A DNA stretch of 64,000 nucleotides from Lactonifactor sp. BIOML-A5 (GTDB lineage Bacteria > Bacillota > Clostridia > Lachnospirales > Lachnospiraceae), in NCBI RefSeq assembly GCF_009677585.1, contig NZ_WKYV01000024.1, positions 21,449 through 85,448 of the forward strand, in the 5' to 3' direction. A program made the position numbers and the translations under genes. Numbering within the stretch: the first letter of the stretch is position 1; each line of letters begins with the position of its first letter. Under the pieces are notes generated by a model, which made no database searches, had not been told where the DNA came from, and worked only from the letters and a program-made list of their open reading frames with translations. This document shows positions 52,911 to 62,027 of this stretch, piece after piece.

Positions 52911-52963
52911 TTCAGCCCTCGGCAAAGGACACGGAACAGCCGTGTTCTTTGCCAAGGGCTGAA
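52911..52963 (+). terminator. Intercistronic hairpin after the major subunit
   Basis: TTCAGCCCT...GGCAAAG...ACACGG pairs with CCGTGT...CTTTGCC...AGGGCTGAA, about 22 paired bases with three single mismatches and a 5-base loop. No T-run follows. It probably protects the upstream mRNA or attenuates transcription so that the minor components are made in smaller amount. Confidence 0.7.
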
Positions 52964-52993
52964 ATACGAACTTTCTCATAGGGAGGAAAGAAT

Positions 52994-54559
52994 ATGGAAC
53001 AACAGGACAGCTTACCGATAAAAAAAGACAGCGGGCAGAACAGGCGGCGTTGGATGCCGGCTCTTTTTCTGCTGCTTTTTATAGCTCTTATAACATCCTG
53101 CGCGGTAGGCTTTATCCTGGGAAAGAATGCAGGACCGGCTTCCCTGGGACAGATTATAGATACCATTCTTCTGACGCCGGAGGAGCCTTCTTCACAGACC
53201 GTCTTTCATCTTTCCGGTCAGGTGCTGTATTCCGATGGAACTCCGGTTTCCGGGCGGGAACTGGAACTTCACAGCGATCCCATTACCACAGTATCAGGGT
53301 CCGACGGGAGCTTTCTCTTTCCAAATATAACGGAAGGAAATCATACCATCTTTGTCCTCAACCCGGATGGCACAGCGGCGGCGCAACGGGAACTACAAAT
53401 CCAGTACAGCGATGAGGGGGAGGCATCCATTGAACTTCGGGATAACGGATCGTATGTGATTCAGCTTTCCCTGGATATTCGTATGCTGGAGATTATGATT
53501 GAGATGGATGGAGAGAATATTACTATTAACTCTGAGAATATATCCTATGCTACACGGGATGGCAGGGTGGTTACGCCTGCAGGGAGCGCCTCTGTAAAAG
53601 ACGGTGTGATTGTGACTCCCATGGGAAACGTATATCTGCCGGATGGAAGCATTGTGTTTCCGGGAGGTTCCAAAGACGATGCTACCTATATCATACAGAC
53701 AGATGATACGGTACTGATTAACCAGGATACTTCCGCAGGGGATATCACAGTTTCTTCTGACGGGACGGTAAATCTCCCCGACGGCACAGTGATTGAGCCG
53801 GGAGGTAGAATTACAACACCTGATGGGTCAAAAACAACCCCTGGAAACACCGGTGTAGTCATAAATCATGAGACAGCATCCCCCATTGGGGGCAGCACCC
53901 AGAACCAGAGGAATCCCCAGAACCCCAGTACCGGGACTTCCTCTCCGGCATCCGGAAACGGACAGACCGCAGGGCCCAATCCATCGGGAACGTCTGATTC
54001 TTCGGATATGAATGCCGGTACCCAGTCCGGACCGTCAGATTCCTCAGATACCAATACCAACAGTCCGGGCGGGGAGGACAACAGTACAACTGCAGTCCCC
54101 GACCAAGGGAAACTTCAGACCTCCAGGCAGGATAAGGACGGCAGTTTTAAAGAGTGGGAGCAGAATGCTTCTATCAATCTTTTTTATAACCATGAGACAG
54201 GTGAGATTGAAAAGATAGCACCAGGCTCCAGCGGCTATTATGTCTTCCGCCTGAAAAATACCAGGAAGGAAAAGCTTACAGTTACTCTGAATATTGCTGA
54301 AAGCTCCGGCAGTCCTCACCTTCCCCTAAAATTCACTCTGCATCCTCAGGGACAAAAGGGAGGAACTTCCGTCTCTCTGGGAACTTCGGGAGAAGGAGCG
54401 GTTCTGGAGACAGTACTTGCGGCCGGTGCCCAAGCCGTCTATCAATTGGACTGGGAGTGGCCCTTTGAGAGCGGCAATGATGAGTCAGATACTGCAGCGG
54501 GCAGCCGGGGCAGTGCCTATGTTCTGCTGCTCAATATTCATGCGGAGGGAAAAGACTGA
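52994..54559 (+). CDS. Membrane-anchored surface protein with Ig-like and camelysin-like domains
   Basis: 521 residues. One N-terminal membrane anchor (~19-41). Residues ~68-135 form a carboxypeptidase-regulatory-like beta-sandwich (VFHLSGQVLYSDGTPVSGRE). A repetitive beta region follows with VTPAGSASVKDGVIVTPMGNVYLPDGSIV and two similar units. Residues ~285-375 are a Ser/Pro/Gly/Asn-rich linker, and ~395-521 a second beta domain resembling the camelysin fold. The function is probably structural or as a minor matrix subunit. GGAGG-like ribosome site. Confidence 0.75.
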   Translation: MEQQDSLPIKKDSGQNRRRWMPALFLLLFIALITSCAVGFILGKNAGPASLGQIIDTILLTPEEPSSQTVFHLSGQVLYSDGTPVSGRELELHSDPITTVSGSDGSFLFPNITEGNHTIFVLNPDGTAAAQRELQIQYSDEGEASIELRDNGSYVIQLSLDIRMLEIMIEMDGENITINSENISYATRDGRVVTPAGSASVKDGVIVTPMGNVYLPDGSIVFPGGSKDDATYIIQTDDTVLINQDTSAGDITVSSDGTVNLPDGTVIEPGGRITTPDGSKTTPGNTGVVINHETASPIGGSTQNQRNPQNPSTGTSSPASGNGQTAGPNPSGTSDSSDMNAGTQSGPSDSSDTNTNSPGGEDNSTTAVPDQGKLQTSRQDKDGSFKEWEQNASINLFYNHETGEIEKIAPGSSGYYVFRLKNTRKEKLTVTLNIAESSGSPHLPLKFTLHPQGQKGGTSVSLGTSGEGAVLETVLAAGAQAVYQLDWEWPFESGNDESDTAAGSRGSAYVLLLNIHAEGKD

Positions 54560-54592
54560 GGGAATATATCATAAAAGAAAGAAGGGGGCCAA

Positions 54593-55138
54593 ATGAAGAA
54601 GTATCTGACAAAAAAGCGGATAATCTGTTATCTTTTCTGTTTTATTCTGGTTTGTACTGCAGTGCTGGGAATCACTTATGCCCGCTATCGGACGGAAGTT
54701 GCCGGTGCGGCTGCTGCCAGTACTGCCGATGTGGCACTCAACAGTTCCATTGACCTGAGCAGCGCACTGAAGAAAATGGTGCCAGGGGAGAAGAGAGAGA
54801 TTTTGTTTTCCGTCACAAACCAAAAAGACGCTTCGGTGAGCGAAGTAGCACAGGAATATTCAGTAAGCGTTACTTCCACAGGAAACCTGCCTTTGACCTA
54901 TGAACTGGCAGAAAAGGAAGCCGTCAGCAATGGAACAAGCGTGGAATCTCCTCCGTCAGTTCAAGACTTATCTTATGTGTGGACCGGGGGCAGGCTGCCT
55001 CACGGTGCTGCGGCTGTGCACACTTATACATTGACCGTAAGCTGGCCGGCAGCCCAGGCGGCCGGCAGCTATGCGGATGAATTTGATCGGATCACTCTGA
55101 CGGTAGATGCAAAGCAGGTAAAACCTAAGACGAACTAA
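54593..55138 (+). CDS. SipW-type signal peptide surface protein (minor subunit)
   Basis: 181 residues. The signal segment (~10-28) runs into GITYARYRTEVAGAAAAS, closely similar to the AKYVTEVTG cleavage region of the major subunit, so it is a likely SipW substrate. The rest is a small beta domain. It starts 33 bases after the previous gene and belongs to the same operon. Confidence 0.75.
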   Translation: MKKYLTKKRIICYLFCFILVCTAVLGITYARYRTEVAGAAAASTADVALNSSIDLSSALKKMVPGEKREILFSVTNQKDASVSEVAQEYSVSVTSTGNLPLTYELAEKEAVSNGTSVESPPSVQDLSYVWTGGRLPHGAAAVHTYTLTVSWPAAQAAGSYADEFDRITLTVDAKQVKPKTN

Positions 55139-55156
55139 TGGACAGGAGGCACAGGT

Positions 55157-55897
55157 ATGAGATTTTTACATATAGAGGATAAGGACAAACGCCGCTGGCT
55201 TCCGGCCCTGGTTATTCTCACCGCTGCAGTTTTGCTCTCTTTCGTTGGAATTACAGTGGCACGTTACATCACCCGGCAGGAGGGGAAGGGAATCGCTGAG
55301 GCAGATAACTTTTACTTTACCAGTGATCTTCTGAGAGAAAAAGAAGAGAACGCTTGTTATTATGTGGACCCCCAGACAAAAGAGATTACAGTTACACTTT
55401 CTAATGCAGCGGATGCGAGGAGAGTAACGCCCGGGACAATAACATACCGTGTGGAAGTAACTGGCGGTACAGTTGTCTCTGGGAGCGGAAGTCTGCCAGG
55501 GGGGAAAGAAGAGAAAGCTATTGTTTCTGTTTCTCCTGATCCTGATGCAAAGGAACTATCAGTTACGGCAACAGCCGCACCATATGAAGAGTCACTCTCC
55601 GCGGTTTTTAAACTGGCCCTGGGGAATCAGTACACAGTAGAAGATGCTGCGGGTAATGCAGCAGCCGTACTTACCATAACCTGTACGGATGACAGAAAAG
55701 AGATCCCTCTTACACTTCCGGATCAGGTTATACCAGAAGAGACCAATGACAGAGTGGAAAAGGGAAGCGGCGGTTACATGTATAAGAGTCAGGGGAAAGG
55801 AATTTATTCCCTGGTACTTTTAAAAGCAGATACCAAACAAGATTTAACCCAAAAGGGCAGTTTTGGGGATCAGATTGTGTTAACAACAGAACCATAG
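55157..55897 (+). CDS. SipW-type signal peptide surface protein (minor subunit)
   Basis: 246 residues. The membrane/signal segment (~14-35) ends GITVARYITRQEGKG, again the SipW-type pattern. The mature part has a beta domain with alternating Thr/Val strands (EITVTLSNAADARRVTPGT). No catalytic motif. It is 18 bases behind the preceding gene with GGACAGGAGG. Confidence 0.75.
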   Translation: MRFLHIEDKDKRRWLPALVILTAAVLLSFVGITVARYITRQEGKGIAEADNFYFTSDLLREKEENACYYVDPQTKEITVTLSNAADARRVTPGTITYRVEVTGGTVVSGSGSLPGGKEEKAIVSVSPDPDAKELSVTATAAPYEESLSAVFKLALGNQYTVEDAAGNAAAVLTITCTDDRKEIPLTLPDQVIPEETNDRVEKGSGGYMYKSQGKGIYSLVLLKADTKQDLTQKGSFGDQIVLTTEP

Positions 55898-55943
55898 CGG
55901 AAAAGAGAAGCTGTGGTTTTGCCCTGTTCATAGGAGGAGCGAC

Positions 55944-56492
55944 ATGGAAAGAAAACAGAAAAAATTTAGAGTGCACAGATGGTACCGTGTCCTGGCAGTT
56001 TTGCTGGTACTGTGTCTGGCACTGAGTTATCTTAATATGAATTCCATCCTGGCTTATGCAGAAGGCAGTGCTCCTGTGACGGTTGATGTAGGTGAAAATG
56101 TGTCAGCTGTCCTCCAGGACGGAATACTGACCCTCAGCGGGCAGGGAAACACTGCAGATTTTAGTGCAGAGACTGCCCCGTTTCTGCCATATGCAGAGGA
56201 AATACACACTTTGCTGATAGAAGATGGAATTACCTATATCGGTTCTTATCTGTGCTACGGCCTGGGGAACCTAAAGGGAGTACTGACGCTTCCGGGAAGT
56301 ATATCCGGTTTTGGAGACTATGCATTTTCCGGCAGCAGTCAGATAGATGCGCCTGCATTTACGGAGATACATAATGAATTCACAGGGACAGATATCTTTA
56401 TGCAGCAGGCCATAGAGCATCCGGAGACTATTTTTTCTGAGGGGCAATCCGGAACTGTGGATGTTTCGGAGTATAATCTTTCCTTTTTTTAG
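55944..56492 (+). CDS. N-terminal fragment of an interrupted giant surface protein
   Basis: 182 residues with a signal peptide (~14-40: YRVLAVLLVLCLALSYLNMNSILAYA). The mature part resembles bacterial leucine-rich/BspA-like beta units (LTLSGQGNTADFS, ITYIGSYLCYGLGNLKG). Translation stops at an in-frame TAG (56490-56492), after which the same frame remains open for more than 3.5 kb. As it stands, only a short secreted protein is made. Confidence 0.7.
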   Translation: MERKQKKFRVHRWYRVLAVLLVLCLALSYLNMNSILAYAEGSAPVTVDVGENVSAVLQDGILTLSGQGNTADFSAETAPFLPYAEEIHTLLIEDGITYIGSYLCYGLGNLKGVLTLPGSISGFGDYAFSGSSQIDAPAFTEIHNEFTGTDIFMQQAIEHPETIFSEGQSGTVDVSEYNLSFF

Positions 56493-56531
56493 TCAGCCCA
56501 GGCCGCCGGATACTCTATAAAGAGCGAATCT

Positions 56532-59500
56532 GTGGAGGCGCTTCCGGATGATATGACGGAGCCGGAACTTCCTGCATCTGAGGAGGCAGCCGCGGTTTCT
56601 GAAGCACCGGAAGTTTATGCCGCAGAGGCAGCGGGTACAGTGTATGTGGATCAGGGCAACGGAAGTGATGAGACAGGGACCGGGACAAAAGCTGCCCCTT
56701 ATCGAACCATTGAGAAAGCTGCCGCAGGGCTGCAGGAGGCAGGGGCCGGCAGCACAGTGGACGATAATAAAATTATTATTATAGGGACTTATGAATTGCA
56801 GAGCAGGGACTTATTAAGCGAGAATCCCATACCTGTCACAATTGCAGGAAACACAGGCGACTGCGTATTGAAGGGTCTGTACGAAGCGGGGCAGGACAAG
56901 TCGGAGCTGCAGTTATACTTATATGAGGGAATATGCTTTGAAAACATTAAAATAAAAAATATTAATCATATCTATGGCAATGGACATGACATAACTATAG
57001 GCAAGAATGTTGTAAATGCCACAAAAGAGCCTGATGATTACTCCCTGGGATTCTATTTATACGGTTCAGGGCAGCATGGAATGGTAGGGAATTCGGTTGG
57101 GAAAATTTCTGTCTACAGCGGTACAACCATAAGAATCGTGGGGTATGTAAGAAATAACTCCAGTATTAATACATCAGGCCTGAAAGCTGATATTACGGTG
57201 GGGGGAACGGCCAATGTGTCAACGGTTGTTGCAGGGAGTGCCAGCGGCGCGGTAACCGGGGCTGATGTGGCGATTTCTGTTGAAGGCGGCTACGTGGGCA
57301 CTTTAATTGGGGGGAATCAGGGATTCAGCAATATATTATCCCCTTATGAGGGGGATACATCCATTACTATTTCCGGCGGGACCGTTTCAACCATTTTAGG
57401 TGCGGGCAGCGGCAGAGCGGTAAGTATCCCAACGTATTGCGGCAGCATGAAGATTAATGTATCTGGTGGTTCGATAGGAAATATCTATGGGGCAGGCTCT
57501 GCAGCTTATGTGCTCAGTAAAGATAATCAAAAGTCTGAGGTTAACATATCCGTGACAGGCGGCAGTATCAATAATATTTTTGCCGCCGGGAAAGGCGGGG
57601 ACAACAGTGTAGCAGAGAACGAGAACATCAAATTCTCGGAAAAGACTCCCCCGGGGATGTTCGGCAGTATGACCGGAACGGCCAACATCACTGTTGGAGG
57701 CAATGCCGTGATAAATGGCAGTATTTATGCCAGCGGAGAGGGATATGTGGACCAGGAATATGGAACAGAGAATGCATTTTTAAGCGGCAGTGCTGTTATA
57801 ACCGTTAAAGACAGCGGCATTGTGAAAGGAAATGTGTACGGCGGGGGCAAGGGGCTGAAACAGACTGGATATGAGAGCTGCGCCCGGGTGGAAGCAGATT
57901 CTTCTGTGGAGGTAAGAATAGAGGGCGGCAGTATCGAGAACAATGTCTACGGCGGCGGAGAAAATGGTATCGTTCAGGGAAAAAGTATGGTACATATGAG
58001 CGGAGGTACGGTTAAAGGAAATGTCTACGGCGGCGGGGAAAACGGTTTACATGAAGGGAAAACAGAAGTGCACCTGGGCGGTGGCATTGTGGAGGGCTCC
58101 CTCTACGGAGGTGCCCTGGGTAATCCTGGGGAACGCTTGGTATACGGGGGCTCCACAGTGAATATGACTGGTGGATGGATTCGCGGCAATCTATACGGGG
58201 GCAGCGAGCTGAGCGATGACGGTCCGAAACCTGTGGAAGGTGAGCTGGCAGAAGACTTAAAGGATTTGATTTTTGTGAATCTGGCTGGAGGCACCGTGAG
58301 CGGCAATGTGTTCGGGGGCGGCTACCGGGGAACAGTCAACGGTTCTACACATCTTCATATCGGTGTGGATGCACCCAATGAGTGTGATTACTATGCAAAG
58401 CATACAGAAGAAAAACCCATTCTGACCCCATCGGCTTTATCTGTGGAAGGCTCTGTCTATGCCGGGGGGGATTATGGCGGCGGGGATACCGTTGATTATG
58501 CTACAATAACAGTTAACGGTACCTCCCATGTCTATATTGACGGAACAGGCTATAATACAGGGGCATCTGGCAGCGGTTCAGACATGGCTATTGCGGGAGG
58601 TGCGTTTGGAAGCGGAGCTTCCTGTGACGCAGGATCCATCCGTCTGGTGACTCTGAAAAACTACGGCAGTCCGGTTAACAATGATGCAGGAATTGCGAAG
58701 GGAGCTACCCGAACTCTGTCAGCCATCCAGAGGGCGGACAGGGCAGTTTTGATGAACTCTCATGTAAAGCTGACCGGGCAGTCCGATGTGGCGAATCCCA
58801 ACCAGACAGCCTTGTATTCGCTGAACCGTATCGGAAACCATGGGAATAGCAGCAGCCTGGGAACTCTGGGAAATAGCCTGGTGCTCCAGGGCGGCAGTAC
58901 ACTGGTGCTGGAATCAGCAGTGAACGAAACGGCAAACTTCAAAAGTGTGGATAAGGACGGGAATAGCGTGGCAATGAATCAGCTGGAAACTTGTCCCAAC
59001 ACAGTCATTTTTGACACCGGTACGGTTTTTCGCATCGCTTCTGTCAGCGAGAAGGATGTATCAGGGGAAGAGCTGTACGGGGAAGTATCCGGTTACACCT
59101 ATTTGCTGGCGGATGATAAAGCAGATGCCTATGCCTATGCCCGTGCCAAGACAGATTCACAGTATAATACGGACGGAGGCTTTGTGGATCCCGAGAATAA
59201 GGAGAAGGAACTGGAGTATACGAATGTAGGAACTCAATACCGTTACTGGCGGATACAGGGAAAAGAGTCTGCTGCGGCATCCCGCCATATGGTGCTGACA
59301 GCACAAACTCTGGCAGAAGGAGACAGCGGATTCGGAAGCGATGGATATTCTGTGGCAGAAGGAACCATAGAACTCCCACCGACAGCGGCAGGTTCTACAT
59401 ATACGGTTACAAGTATCACGATTCCCACAGAAACCAACCTTGTCCTGGCAGATGCGGCGAAAAAAGAAGCAGGAGCCGACAGCTGGGCGACGGCAGCAGA

Positions 59501-60008
59501 GAATCACTCTTCAAATACACAAGAGATTATTCTGGAACAAGAGAAGCAAAGAATACAGGGTGACAGTGCCTTCGGCCTGTTTATGAAAATTGGAAGCGGA
59601 TTTTCCAATGCGGACAGTGCTTCCGGCAAGGTGATCTCCAAGGATACGGCGGCGGCAGACGGAAAAAATTCTATAATCGGACAGCAGACAGCGTCTGCTA
59701 CAGATGGGGGTGCACCTCATATGGACTTTATCCTGACGTATAAAAATCAGGACATTTCCGTCAGCAAGGCGCTGGGTACAGTGGTGATCGAGCTGACGCG
59801 AAACGATGGGGCAGTGCTGAATATGAATGTGGAGATTGTTACAAAAGCGAAGGCTCTTGCAGATCAGACGGTTGAACTATTCCCAGAGCGGCAGCTATAC
59901 CGGCAGGATGATCATTCCGTCCGGCGTCAGCCGGAATCTGGAGCTTACAAAGGTTTCTGCCTCCTCCTCTTCTTTTGTGACAGGCGACAGTCAGCTGGAA
60001 AAGAATAA
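56532..60008 (+). CDS. Central beta-helix fragment of the giant surface protein
   Basis: 1158 residues in the same frame as the upstream fragment; the nominal GTG start lacks a ribosome site. After a low-complexity acidic linker, VYVDQGNGSDETGTG marks the start of a right-handed beta-helix. The core (~400-640 of the fragment) holds at least six units of the type GGxVxGNVYGGG. The last ~45 residues are out of frame; the real protein continues in the +1 frame from about 59878. On its own it probably is not translated. Confidence 0.55.
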   Translation: MEALPDDMTEPELPASEEAAAVSEAPEVYAAEAAGTVYVDQGNGSDETGTGTKAAPYRTIEKAAAGLQEAGAGSTVDDNKIIIIGTYELQSRDLLSENPIPVTIAGNTGDCVLKGLYEAGQDKSELQLYLYEGICFENIKIKNINHIYGNGHDITIGKNVVNATKEPDDYSLGFYLYGSGQHGMVGNSVGKISVYSGTTIRIVGYVRNNSSINTSGLKADITVGGTANVSTVVAGSASGAVTGADVAISVEGGYVGTLIGGNQGFSNILSPYEGDTSITISGGTVSTILGAGSGRAVSIPTYCGSMKINVSGGSIGNIYGAGSAAYVLSKDNQKSEVNISVTGGSINNIFAAGKGGDNSVAENENIKFSEKTPPGMFGSMTGTANITVGGNAVINGSIYASGEGYVDQEYGTENAFLSGSAVITVKDSGIVKGNVYGGGKGLKQTGYESCARVEADSSVEVRIEGGSIENNVYGGGENGIVQGKSMVHMSGGTVKGNVYGGGENGLHEGKTEVHLGGGIVEGSLYGGALGNPGERLVYGGSTVNMTGGWIRGNLYGGSELSDDGPKPVEGELAEDLKDLIFVNLAGGTVSGNVFGGGYRGTVNGSTHLHIGVDAPNECDYYAKHTEEKPILTPSALSVEGSVYAGGDYGGGDTVDYATITVNGTSHVYIDGTGYNTGASGSGSDMAIAGGAFGSGASCDAGSIRLVTLKNYGSPVNNDAGIAKGATRTLSAIQRADRAVLMNSHVKLTGQSDVANPNQTALYSLNRIGNHGNSSSLGTLGNSLVLQGGSTLVLESAVNETANFKSVDKDGNSVAMNQLETCPNTVIFDTGTVFRIASVSEKDVSGEELYGEVSGYTYLLADDKADAYAYARAKTDSQYNTDGGFVDPENKEKELEYTNVGTQYRYWRIQGKESAAASRHMVLTAQTLAEGDSGFGSDGYSVAEGTIELPPTAAGSTYTVTSITIPTETNLVLADAAKKEAGADSWATAAENHSSNTQEIILEQEKQRIQGDSAFGLFMKIGSGFSNADSASGKVISKDTAAADGKNSIIGQQTASATDGGAPHMDFILTYKNQDISVSKALGTVVIELTRNDGAVLNMNVEIVTKAKALADQTVELFPERQLYRQDDHSVRRQPESGAYKGFCLLLFFCDRRQSAGKE

Positions 60009-61407
60009 CTTTGCCGTATCTATGCTGCCGGTAAAATCACAGGGATGGAATACTGCAGGTCTGTTGACAGAGGCATATGATTTAAAGACATTTGCTTCCT
60101 CTCCTGTTGCCATAGGTACTACGGACAGCCGTTACCAGGCTTCTGTTGAGTTTACTCTGCAGAATGCGCCGGGCTTTCCTGCTAAACCCGAATCGGATGT
60201 TGTGACCCTGACGCTTACAGACATGAACAGCGGTGAGTTTCAGGTTACACTTAAAATCCACTGGAAAGATTCTATTGTGTCTGAGGTAAAAACAGCTCCT
60301 GGAAGGCAGTACAATGGGATATCTGCCCAAAAACCCAGAATTTCCCAGAAAAGTGCGGTTACTGCGGCATTTACACTTAGCGGTGATGAGAATGTCTCAA
60401 ACCTTTGGCTGGAACTGCGGAGAGGAGAAGCGGGCACACCTGTGCTGTTAGCGGAGACCACAATCACATTAATCTTGTCCGGCCGTTTTTACAGCTATCA
60501 GATAACAGGGAATGAATCTTCTAATAAAGTCAGCCTGTCACAGTTTACACAGATGTGGGAGAGCACTAAGCTTGGAGGCAACATTTCTAAGAATGCAGTA
60601 CTGACAGTAATCATGGATTTTGGAAAGACGGAAGGCCTCTCTAACGATGATTATAGTTTGCGCTTGCGAAGCGATACGAGCGCAGATTCCTCAGGGGCAG
60701 AATTTACTGTGTACAATGAAGAAGCTGCAGTTAGCCTGTCCGCCGACGGAGGGCTTTCCAGAGGAGCATATACGTTCCATCTGAATATTGCACCTAATAC
60801 GGATACAAATTTGATGGATGGTGCGGCGGCAGTTCTCTATCCTGAGAGCGGAAGTCTCCCGGAAGGGGTGGTATTTGAGTACAAGGGGGAAGAATATTAT
60901 CCCAGCGGCGGAAAAGTGTATGTGCCCCTGGGAGCACCCGGAGCTCACGATTTAGTTATGAATACTTCGAATTCAGCCGGACTTGCGGCGGGAGATCTTA
61001 CCTTCAAGGCAGAGATTTATCCCATAGGTCAAAGTGCGGGTGCGGCATTAAAAGCTTGGTCTGCTTCCTGCAGCTGCAATGTGAAAGAGAATCCAAAGCA
61101 AGCTCTCCTGATTCGATTAGAGAGTGAAAGCCGCATTGTGAAAGCAGGGACACAGCTTACCTTTGCCGCTGACTATTCTGTTACAGGCGAAGGTGGGCAT
61201 GCAGTTACACTGACGGTAGAGAAAAAAGAGAACGGAGTTTATCAGCCGGCTGAGAATTGGCAGTACAGCGGGGGCCAATCCATCACAAATACCTCAGGTA
61301 CAAAATCAATTGATGTTACAGTGCCGGCATCGGCTGCTGCCGGCACCTACCGGCTGTGGTTTAGATTCGGGGAACAGTCTGTACCCTATAATATAATAGT
61401 AGAATAG
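59827..61407 (+). CDS. C-terminal fragment of the giant surface protein
   Basis: 526 residues as an open frame, but only from about residue 19 (YSQSGSYTGRMIIPSG) does it read like the continuation of the adhesin. It contains three or four Ig-like beta domains (for example FTLQNAPGFPAKPES, VTVPASAAAGTYRLWFRFGEQ at the end). There is no LPXTG motif or C-terminal anchor, so retention must occur otherwise. It has no own ribosome site or start. Confidence 0.55.
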   Translation: MWRLLQKRRLLQIRRLNYSQSGSYTGRMIIPSGVSRNLELTKVSASSSSFVTGDSQLEKNNFAVSMLPVKSQGWNTAGLLTEAYDLKTFASSPVAIGTTDSRYQASVEFTLQNAPGFPAKPESDVVTLTLTDMNSGEFQVTLKIHWKDSIVSEVKTAPGRQYNGISAQKPRISQKSAVTAAFTLSGDENVSNLWLELRRGEAGTPVLLAETTITLILSGRFYSYQITGNESSNKVSLSQFTQMWESTKLGGNISKNAVLTVIMDFGKTEGLSNDDYSLRLRSDTSADSSGAEFTVYNEEAAVSLSADGGLSRGAYTFHLNIAPNTDTNLMDGAAAVLYPESGSLPEGVVFEYKGEEYYPSGGKVYVPLGAPGAHDLVMNTSNSAGLAAGDLTFKAEIYPIGQSAGAALKAWSASCSCNVKENPKQALLIRLESESRIVKAGTQLTFAADYSVTGEGGHAVTLTVEKKENGVYQPAENWQYSGGQSITNTSGTKSIDVTVPASAAAGTYRLWFRFGEQSVPYNIIVE

Positions 61408-61440
61408 CTCTACAAGAAACAAGCGACTGGCCAAATGAAA

Positions 61441-61478
61441 AAAACGGTGTTCGGACCACTGGTCCGGGCGCCGTTTTT
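61441..61478 (+). terminator. Terminator of the surface-protein operon
   Basis: ACGGTGTTCGGACC pairs with GGTCCGGGCGCCGT (14 bp including G-U pairs) around ACT, followed by TTTTT. Confidence 0.85.
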
Positions 61479-61487
61479 ACCCTATCT

Positions 61488-62027
61488 CTAATTCAATCCT
61501 AAAACATTCAGGGGAATCTCATTAAAAAAGTAATGACACCCCATCAGTTCTATGTAATCCAGAGTGTCTTTATACTGTTCTGCCCGAAACCAGTCATTCA
61601 GCAGATAGACATACTCCACCCACATATTCAGAGGACTGAATAGCTTTTGATATTCCCATTTCTTAAAATGGCAGTTGGGGAGCTTTTCATCCACAGACCC
61701 CGGGGAACTTTGAAATTTTTTTTCTATAATATAGACGGTTGCGTTGTTATAATTAATGAATGCTTCGTCTGGAAGCCACCGTTTAGAATTATAGTATCTG
61801 TAGTCGATCCCTCTGGGTTCCAGAAATTGGGTATAAAGCTTGGCCTTGGCCACGGACATGCCGATGGGCTGCTGGAGCATAAAGCTGTCTTTTCGATAAA
61901 TGCTGCAGTCGATCACTTGGTAGCCTCTGTTTTCCAGGGCCTCATTCAGTGAAGTAGTCTGTTCAAAGAGAAGGCCGTTGGCATTGGTTCTGGCCCCGCC
62001 CCCATGGATATTAGGTGTTTTGGACAT
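61488..62027 (-). CDS. PD-(D/E)XK nuclease superfamily-like protein
   Basis: 179 residues. The N-terminal GGGARTNANGLLFEQTTS and the pair WLPDEAFIN ... VYIIEKKFQ (~91-115) fit a PD-(D/E)XK active site, with Asp of PD and the EKK triad. KLPNCHFKKWEYQKLF follows. Restriction endonucleases of this type normally sit beside a methyltransferase; none is visible here. I cannot tell whether it is an active nuclease. Convergent with the surface operon and divergent from the reductase gene. Confidence 0.6.
   Translation of the reverse strand: MSKTPNIHGGGARTNANGLLFEQTTSLNEALENRGYQVIDCSIYRKDSFMLQQPIGMSVAKAKLYTQFLEPRGIDYRYYNSKRWLPDEAFINYNNATVYIIEKKFQSSPGSVDEKLPNCHFKKWEYQKLFSPLNMWVEYVYLLNDWFRAEQYKDTLDYIELMGCHYFFNEIPLNVLGLN

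Larger units (their letters stand above)
55944..61407 (+). pseudogene. Interrupted giant beta-helix surface adhesin (amber codon plus frameshift)
   Basis: The three open frames above join into one protein of ~1820 residues if the TAG at 56490-56492 is read through and one base is removed near 59877. The domains then run in a sensible order: signal peptide, BspA-like units, acidic linker, long beta-helix with VYGGG repeats, Ig-like domains. Two independent lesions favour a recently decayed gene, but assembly errors, strain-level variation or stop-codon suppression are not excluded. The gene is last in the c-di-GMP-controlled operon. Confidence 0.7.

Noticed and set aside
57900..58200. DNA repeats rich in GGAAATGTCTACGGCGG considered as CRISPR or tandem repeat
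   Set aside because: Spacing is irregular and the repeats are in frame with the VYGGG units of the beta-helix protein; no cas genes are present.
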